In this document: positions 6,002 through 10,329 of the stretch, piece by piece
Layout of the letters: every line of letters begins with the position of its first letter
Numbering within the stretch: the stretch's first letter is position 1
Source: CAYWKS01 sp964458935
GTDB taxonomy: Bacteria; Planctomycetota; Phycisphaerae; Phycisphaerales; Zrk34
Length of the DNA: 10,329 bases
Assembly: GCA_964458935.1 (NCBI GenBank)
Contig: CAYWKS010000051.1
Coordinates: 1 to 10,329 of the forward strand
Reading direction: 5' to 3'
Position numbers and translations under genes: made by a program
Notes under the pieces: model-generated
What the model was told of the DNA's origin: nothing
The model's database searches: none
Seen by the model: only the letters and a program-made list of their open reading frames with translations

Positions 6002-9000
6002 TCACGGAGCATGCCGCGGACCCGGTCTTCGACGTCGGCGAGGCTGGTCTGTCGGACCCGCGGTTCGTCAAGGGTGCCGTCGATGCGGAACGTGGTCGCG
6101 CCGCCCTGGAAGGCCCGGAGCAGCGACCCGAAGTCGTTGAGCAGTTCCACCTCGCTGCCGCGGAACGGGCGGACCGATCCGATCGCTTCGCCGCCGATCG
6201 CCGAGGCCAGGCCGCGGCGGACGTCGTACACGCGGCCCTGCATCAGCAGCTCGGTCGCGCCGTTGACGTAGATGAAGCGATCGATGTCGAGCCGGCCCGC
6301 CTGGAGCCGGAAGTCCGCCAGCCCCGCCCCGTCCGGGTCCGATCGCTTCACGCCCATCACCGACAGCAGCCCGCCGATCAGGTCGGTGTTGACCAGGTTC
6401 GACCCGGTCAGCCGCAGGCGACCGGAGCCGGTATGCCAATCGCCCCATCGCCCGTAGAAGTTGACGCGACCGTGCGCCCGCCCGGGCACGGGCGCGGTGG
6501 CGCCGGCCCAGCCCCGGGCCAGCGCGTCGATGTCGACGTCCGAGAGGGTAAGTTGCACGTGGTCGTGCCAGTCGTCGCCGCGCCGCCTCGCGCTGATCCA
6601 CGCCTCGACCGTGCCGTCGGCCAGGCCCAGCGCCGACTCCCCGACCACCACCCGCTCGGGGCCCGCGTACACCCGGGCGTGCAGCGGACCGATCGGCACG
6701 TCCCGCCAGGTCAGTCCCGCGTCGTTGGGCTCGACGGCCAGTTCGATCTTCATCGGCTCGATCGCGTGGCGGCCCTCGGCGGGCTGGAACGCGAGCGTCA
6801 CGTCCGCCAGGCCGGTCGCCTCGTTGGCGTCCGCCACCCACGGCGCCAGTCGCGACGGGGCCAGCCCGCGCACGGACAGCTTGCCGTGGCCACGCCACCA
6901 CCGGTCGAAGGGCACGGTGACCTCGCCCGACCACCGGCCGCCCAGCGCCGCGCTGGGCTCCAGCCGCACGTGGACCTGCCCGCCGTTCCACGAGCCGGCC
7001 AGGGACACCGGGTCGATCGCGGTCTGGGCGAGGCTGAGCGTCGCGTCGACGTCGAAGTCGCCCCCGACGGCGCCGTCGTCGTCGCGATGGGCGCGGGTCG
7101 TTCCGGTCAGCCGTGCCTCGGCCGGCCAGGGGGGCATCGTCATCGGCCAATCCTGCAGGTTCAGCGCCGCATGGGCGACGAAGCCGCCGACCAGCCGGAC
7201 CGCCGCCCTGCCGTGGGCCGTGCCGCCGTCCCGCTGCAGGTTCAGCTTGTCGAGCACGATCACGCCCCGGCGCCAGGTGCGCAGGCGACCTTCGGCCCGG
7301 TCGATCGCCAGCGCGCCGCCGCGCACGTCGCGCCCGACGAGCGTGCCGTCCACGCTCAGCCGCTCCGGCCGGTCCAGCGGCACCCGCGTCCGCAACCGCA
7401 CGTCCGCTTCACCGGTCAGCGGCAGGTCCGGCGTGATCGATCGACTCAGCGCCGCCAGGTCGACGCGCGTCGCGTCGATCTCAGCGTGCAGGGCGTTGTC
7501 GCCCAACCCGTAGCGGGCGGCGACCGAGGCGTTGGCGTCGAGCACCATCGCCGAGGCGATCGACGCGGTGGCATGCGCCGCGTCGGCGGTCAGCGCCAGG
7601 TGAACGGTCTGGTCGGCGAGCGTCGTGCCGCGGAGGCGCACGCCGCGCGCCGTCACGTCCACGCCGCCCTGGGCGCCGAACGGCATCAGCGAGCCGCGGA
7701 GCGTCCCGGCGAAAGTGAGGCGGCCGGCCCAGGGCGACGCCGGTTCGGCCGCCGCGTCGCCGCCGAGGATGTTCCGCGCCAGCGCCTCGGCCTCGGGGGC
7801 CAGCGGCTCGGTCGTCGCGCCGTGGGCCTCGCCCGCCTCGGTGGTCCCGGCGAGCCGGGCCGACCCGCGCAACGCCAACCGCCAGGGCAGTGTGCCCGGC
7901 TGGTCGAGTTGCACCGTGCCGTCGCCCCGCACATGCCAGCGCGGCGCCGTCAGCGTCAGGCGGCGGACGTGGGCGGCGCGGGCGTCGCCGGTCGCTTCCA
8001 CCGCCGCGTCGAGCGGCGACGCCAGCGGTGTGTTGGTCTGCCACTGCTCCAGGTTCGCCTCGCCCCGCCACTGCCGCGTCGACACGTCGAACCAGCCCGC
8101 AGCCCGCAACGACCCGCCGCCCAGCCGATGACTCAGCGACGTCACGGTCATCCGCGACTGGGCATACCGGCCCGACGCGGTCAGCCCGGCCAGCGAGATC
8201 GGCTCGCCGGCGACCGACACGCGCCCGGCGTCCACGTTCAACTCCCACGGCACCCGGGTCAGGTCCAGCGCCGACGCGGCCGCGGCGGCCGACAGGCCCG
8301 TCCACGTCAGACCCCCCGCTTCGAAGTCGCCGCGGCACCGCGCGTCGACACGGTGCAAGCCGCCGGCTGTCGTGGTCAGGTCCGCCTCGACCACGCCCAC
8401 GTGCGGCGTGCGGTCGGCGCCACGACGCTGGACCCAGTCCGCCTCGAGCCGCGCCGACATCGACGACGGTTCATACCAGCCATCCACGCCCCATCGCATC
8501 GGCCCGTCCGTCACGCTCACGCGCTCGGCCGTCACCCGATCGCCCCGGTACGCGACCGACCCGCCGTCGAGGACCATGCTCCGGTCCCCGGCATGCACGA
8601 GCAGTTGCTTCGGCGTGACAGCGACCGCGTCCGCGCCGGCGGCCAGCACCACGGACCCGCTCGCCCGATACGCGCCCACTTGGAGCCGATCCAGGTCGAG
8701 CGTGCCGCGGACCCGGCCGCCCGGCATCGACCCGGTCCACCGGCCGGACACCGCGAGGGGCGCCGGCACGTCGACCCGCCACGCGCCCGCCAGTTCGTGC
8801 GCCGCATCCACCCGCAACGACAGTTCGTGCGCCCAGTCGCCGCGGGTGTTGATCGATCCGCCCAGCTCCGTGGCATCGCCGGCGACCACCGTCAGCCGCA
8901 TCGTGTGCGTCGCGGTCGGCCGGCCGGTGAGCCGCACATCCGACAGCGTGGCCCGCCGGTCGTTGGCATCGGCGACGACAACATCCAGCCCGCGAAGGTC

Positions 9001-9453
9001 GACGTGCGGTGCGGGGATCGTCGGCATCCCGGCCGGCCTCGCTGCTTGGACCCCGCCCCCGCCGACCAGCCCGGCGACGCGCTGCAGGTTCCAGCGTCCG
9101 GCCTCGTCCTCGGTCACGCGGACCTTTGCCCGGTCGATCGCGAGCCGCTCGAGCGTGAAACCGCCGCCGACCAGCAGCGCCAGCGGCGCGGTGTGCTCGA
9201 GCTCGGCGGCGTCGATGCTGACGAAAGGCTCCGGCTCGCCGGGCAGCCACAGCCGCACGCCGCGGACCCGCGTCGCGCCCGACCATCCGGTCGCCATCTC
9301 CTCCAGTTCCACGCGCAGGCCCAGTTGGTCGGCCAGCGCCCGCGCGGCCAGGCGCCGGGGCCAGTCGGACCAGAACACCGCCTGCCCGGCGATCAGCACC
9401 ACCAGCGCGGCCGCCGCCGCCACCGCGATGATCCGAATCACGCGACGACGCAT
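5995..9453 (-). CDS. Large AsmA-like envelope protein
   Basis: 1152-residue protein with a basic N-terminus (MRRRVIR), one membrane helix (about 7-27) and an otherwise extracytoplasmic body. The body is a long series of short amphipathic strands, the pattern of AsmA/TamB/YhdP-type proteins that form a grooved beta-structure between the membranes. The N-terminal AsmA signature is present: WPRRLAARALADQLGLRVEL, then FTLERLAIDRAKVRVTEDEAGRWNLQ at about 98-123 (split here by eye). The C-terminal AsmA-like segment lies near 995-1120, including GSGRLRLTGSNLVNTDLIGG and RLDIDRFIYVNGATELLMQG. Family members are linked to phospholipid transport and outer-membrane integrity; that role here is inferred. 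The frame stays open upstream to 9825, but ATG at 9453 begins the membrane anchor and lies one base after the lipoprotein stop (TGACATG), implying translational coupling. No catalytic motif is seen, and strand-repeat divergence prevents finer classification. Confidence 0.8.
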   Translation of the reverse strand: MRRRVIRIIAVAAAAALVVLIAGQAVFWSDWPRRLAARALADQLGLRVELEEMATGWSGATRVRGVRLWLPGEPEPFVSIDAAELEHTAPLALLVGGGFTLERLAIDRAKVRVTEDEAGRWNLQRVAGLVGGGGVQAARPAGMPTIPAPHVDLRGLDVVVADANDRRATLSDVRLTGRPTATHTMRLTVVAGDATELGGSINTRGDWAHELSLRVDAAHELAGAWRVDVPAPLAVSGRWTGSMPGGRVRGTLDLDRLQVGAYRASGSVVLAAGADAVAVTPKQLLVHAGDRSMVLDGGSVAYRGDRVTAERVSVTDGPMRWGVDGWYEPSSMSARLEADWVQRRGADRTPHVGVVEADLTTTAGGLHRVDARCRGDFEAGGLTWTGLSAAAAASALDLTRVPWELNVDAGRVSVAGEPISLAGLTASGRYAQSRMTVTSLSHRLGGGSLRAAGWFDVSTRQWRGEANLEQWQTNTPLASPLDAAVEATGDARAAHVRRLTLTAPRWHVRGDGTVQLDQPGTLPWRLALRGSARLAGTTEAGEAHGATTEPLAPEAEALARNILGGDAAAEPASPWAGRLTFAGTLRGSLMPFGAQGGVDVTARGVRLRGTTLADQTVHLALTADAAHATASIASAMVLDANASVAARYGLGDNALHAEIDATRVDLAALSRSITPDLPLTGEADVRLRTRVPLDRPERLSVDGTLVGRDVRGGALAIDRAEGRLRTWRRGVIVLDKLNLQRDGGTAHGRAAVRLVGGFVAHAALNLQDWPMTMPPWPAEARLTGTTRAHRDDDGAVGGDFDVDATLSLAQTAIDPVSLAGSWNGGQVHVRLEPSAALGGRWSGEVTVPFDRWWRGHGKLSVRGLAPSRLAPWVADANEATGLADVTLAFQPAEGRHAIEPMKIELAVEPNDAGLTWRDVPIGPLHARVYAGPERVVVGESALGLADGTVEAWISARRRGDDWHDHVQLTLSDVDIDALARGWAGATAPVPGRAHGRVNFYGRWGDWHTGSGRLRLTGSNLVNTDLIGGLLSVMGVKRSDPDGAGLADFRLQAGRLDIDRFIYVNGATELLMQGRVYDVRRGLASAIGGEAIGSVRPFRGSEVELLNDFGSLLRAFQGGATTFRIDGTLDEPRVRQTSLADVEDRVRGMLRDE

Positions 9454-9454
9454 G

Positions 9455-10159
9455 TCACGACTCGTCCTTGTCGGGCTCGGCCCGGGGCGGTTCGTCGGCG
9501 TCCTCCGGGCGGGCCGACTCGCCCCGCAGATCATCGGTGCGCTCGATGGGCTCGGTGGGGGGGATGTCGCTGATCGTGTTGCGTACGCCGAACAGCCACC
9601 AGTCCTCGCGGTAGCTGCGGCCGATGTGCGGACCCGATGAGGCGATGACCTCGCCGGTGTCGGCCCAATAGGCGACGAGTGCCGCGCCGGCGGTGCCGGC
9701 CTGCTTGCGGGTCTTGAACAGCGCCAACTCCGGCGTGGTGACGGGCACGGGCGGCGCACCGGCCACCGCCGCCACCGCACCCACCGGCAAGGCCGGGATG
9801 CCCACGGTGAACTCCGTGCGATCAATGCTCACCCCGGGCGAGCGCAGTTCGACGATGACCTCGGCCTGCGCGCGGTCGGCCAACACCGCCGCCCCTTCCT
9901 CCAGAAGCTTCGCCCGCGCCGACGCCACGAGGTAGTGATGCTTGCCCTCGGACAGGTACTGGTCATCGATGTAGACCCGCCGCCCGCGAAACTGCTCGGC
10001 GCTCAGCGGCTGGACCGCGTTCTCCACCGCCGTCGAGAGCAGGTACAACTCGGTGGCCGTGTGGGGCGGGTCGGTCAACCGCGACTCCGTGCAACCCGCC
10101 AGGCAGAGCATCGTCAGCAATCCCGGAACGCACCACCGCCGATATCCACATTCAATCAT
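9455..10159 (-). CDS. Small envelope lipoprotein (planctomycete DUF6655-like)
   Basis: 234-residue lipoprotein. The N-terminus is a lipoprotein signal: basic RR at 7-8, hydrophobic VPGLLTMLCL, lipobox LAGC with the lipidated Cys at 23 followed by Thr, which does not specify inner-membrane retention in the E. coli rule. The mature protein opens with SRLTDPPHTATELYLLSTAV and continues with GRRVYIDDQYL, ADRAQAEVIVELRSPG, a Gly/Ala/Val/Pro-rich stretch (about 117-142), PELALFKTRKQAG and AALVAYWADTGEVIASSGP. The C-terminal 40 residues are Pro/Glu/Asp-rich and probably disordered. From memory this order of motifs matches hypothetical planctomycete lipoproteins grouped as DUF6655; this was not checked, and the function is unknown. 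The ribosome site is weak. It is the first gene of a two-gene operon and sits one base before the AsmA-like gene, suggesting that the two act together. Confidence 0.8.
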   Translation of the reverse strand: MIECGYRRWCVPGLLTMLCLAGCTESRLTDPPHTATELYLLSTAVENAVQPLSAEQFRGRRVYIDDQYLSEGKHHYLVASARAKLLEEGAAVLADRAQAEVIVELRSPGVSIDRTEFTVGIPALPVGAVAAVAGAPPVPVTTPELALFKTRKQAGTAGAALVAYWADTGEVIASSGPHIGRSYREDWWLFGVRNTISDIPPTEPIERTDDLRGESARPEDADEPPRAEPDKDES

Positions 10160-10199
10160 GCCCGACTCGCAATCCGATCCGGTCGCTCAATACCACGAC

Positions 10200-10229
10200 A
10201 TTGTACCGGGATGCGGTCGCTGGACCGAA
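10200..10229 (-). promoter_or_regulatory. Candidate promoter of the lipoprotein/AsmA-like operon
   Basis: Minus-strand TACAAT (10205-10200) matches -10 at 5 of 6 positions and lies 40 bases before the lipoprotein ATG. The only -35 candidate, TTCGGT at 10229-10224 with an 18-base spacer, is poor. It lies downstream of the terminator at 10249-10282, as expected for a new transcription unit. Confidence 0.4.
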
Positions 10230-10248
10230 CGCCGCCAAGGCGTGAACG

Positions 10249-10282
10249 AAAAACGGGCAGGCCCACCGCGGTGGGCCTGCCC
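10249..10282 (-). terminator. Rho-independent terminator with perfect 28-bp palindrome
   Basis: GGGCAGGCCCAC (10255-10266) and GTGGGCCTGCCC (10271-10282) pair perfectly around CGCG. The minus-strand RNA then reads G followed by five Us (10253-10249). On the plus strand no T tract follows, so it ends minus-strand transcription entering from the right. It starts 9 bases after the probable stop codon at 10292-10294. Confidence 0.85.
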
Positions 10283-10291
10283 CTGGAGGAC

Positions 10292-10329
10292 TCAAGTTAA
10301 CGCGATCCGGTCGCTGGCGTTCAGCGGCG
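10292..10329 (-). CDS. Possible C-terminal end of an unidentified gene (runs off right edge)
   Basis: The minus strand reads an open frame ending PLNASDRIALT followed by TGA, just before the terminator. This is the reading frame that best fits a gene end: a neighbouring frame has TGA at 10321-10323, and the third stays open through the terminator to 10160. Only 11 residues are visible, so the product cannot be named. The position of the terminator is the main support. Confidence 0.4.
   Translation of the reverse strand, partial: PLNASDRIALT

Noticed and set aside
5004..6071. Minus-strand open frame opposite the dehydrogenase
   Set aside because: The plus strand carries the full dehydrogenase motif set; the antisense product has no recognisable feature and overlaps the AsmA-like gene end.
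6433..9573. Very long plus-strand open frame (about 1046 codons) opposite the AsmA-like gene
   Set aside because: The translation is rich in His/Arg/Pro/Gln with no fold-like pattern, no ribosome site and no recognisable domain. Long antisense frames are common where third positions are nearly all G/C. The minus strand has a coherent membrane anchor and AsmA-like motifs.
10176..10315. Repeated GATCCGGTCGCT near 10176 and 10304
   Set aside because: Two short copies in different contexts, one probably inside the end of a coding region; not enough for an attachment site or operator.

Overview
The window is a stretch of very GC-rich bacterial chromosome with strong G/C preference at third codon positions. 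Gene content is that of a diderm (two-membrane) bacterium: MCE/ABC lipid-transport proteins, an AsmA-like giant, an outer-membrane-type lipoprotein, and a ClpC-type chaperone. The lipoprotein resembles a family I associate with Planctomycetota, and the ClpC plus Mla-like mix also fits that phylum (perhaps Phycisphaerae). This placement is inference, since no rRNA or marker gene is present.

Layout, left to right. (1) 1-950, minus: the first 316 codons of a ClpC-family AAA+ unfoldase, running off the left edge, with a good ribosome site, a perfect TATAAT and a terminator-like hairpin at the predicted transcript start. (2) 951-1363: a gene-free stretch with that promoter, several GC hairpins and a rho-independent terminator (1228-1272) closing the next operon. 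(3) 1364-3565, minus: an MlaF-like ABC ATPase followed by an MCE-domain (MlaD-like) protein with a long helical tail; no MlaE permease gene is adjacent. (4) 3566-3673: a compact divergent promoter region with paired GCATGCGA repeats. (5) 3674-4906, plus: an exported TlpA/ResA-like thioredoxin fused to a helical C-terminal half. (6) 5010-5978, plus: a D-2-hydroxyacid dehydrogenase with its own TTGACA promoter. (7) 5995-10159, minus: a two-gene operon of a small lipoprotein and a 1152-residue AsmA-like protein, one base apart, meeting the dehydrogenase tail to tail. (8) 10160-10329: a short intergenic region with a strong palindromic terminator and probably the last codons of another minus-strand gene.

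Most of the window concerns the cell envelope. The MlaF/MlaD pair should power or form a lipid path between the membranes, and AsmA-like proteins are also linked to phospholipid transport, so the two minus-strand operons may serve related ends. The exported thioredoxin would act in the same compartment. ClpC and the dehydrogenase are cytoplasmic, with no evident link to the others. I found no mobile element, CRISPR array, tRNA or rRNA, and no strong case for a wholly new system. The observations most worth checking are the permease-less MlaF/MlaD pair with its elongated MCE protein, the clpC leader hairpin, and the repeats in the divergent promoter region.
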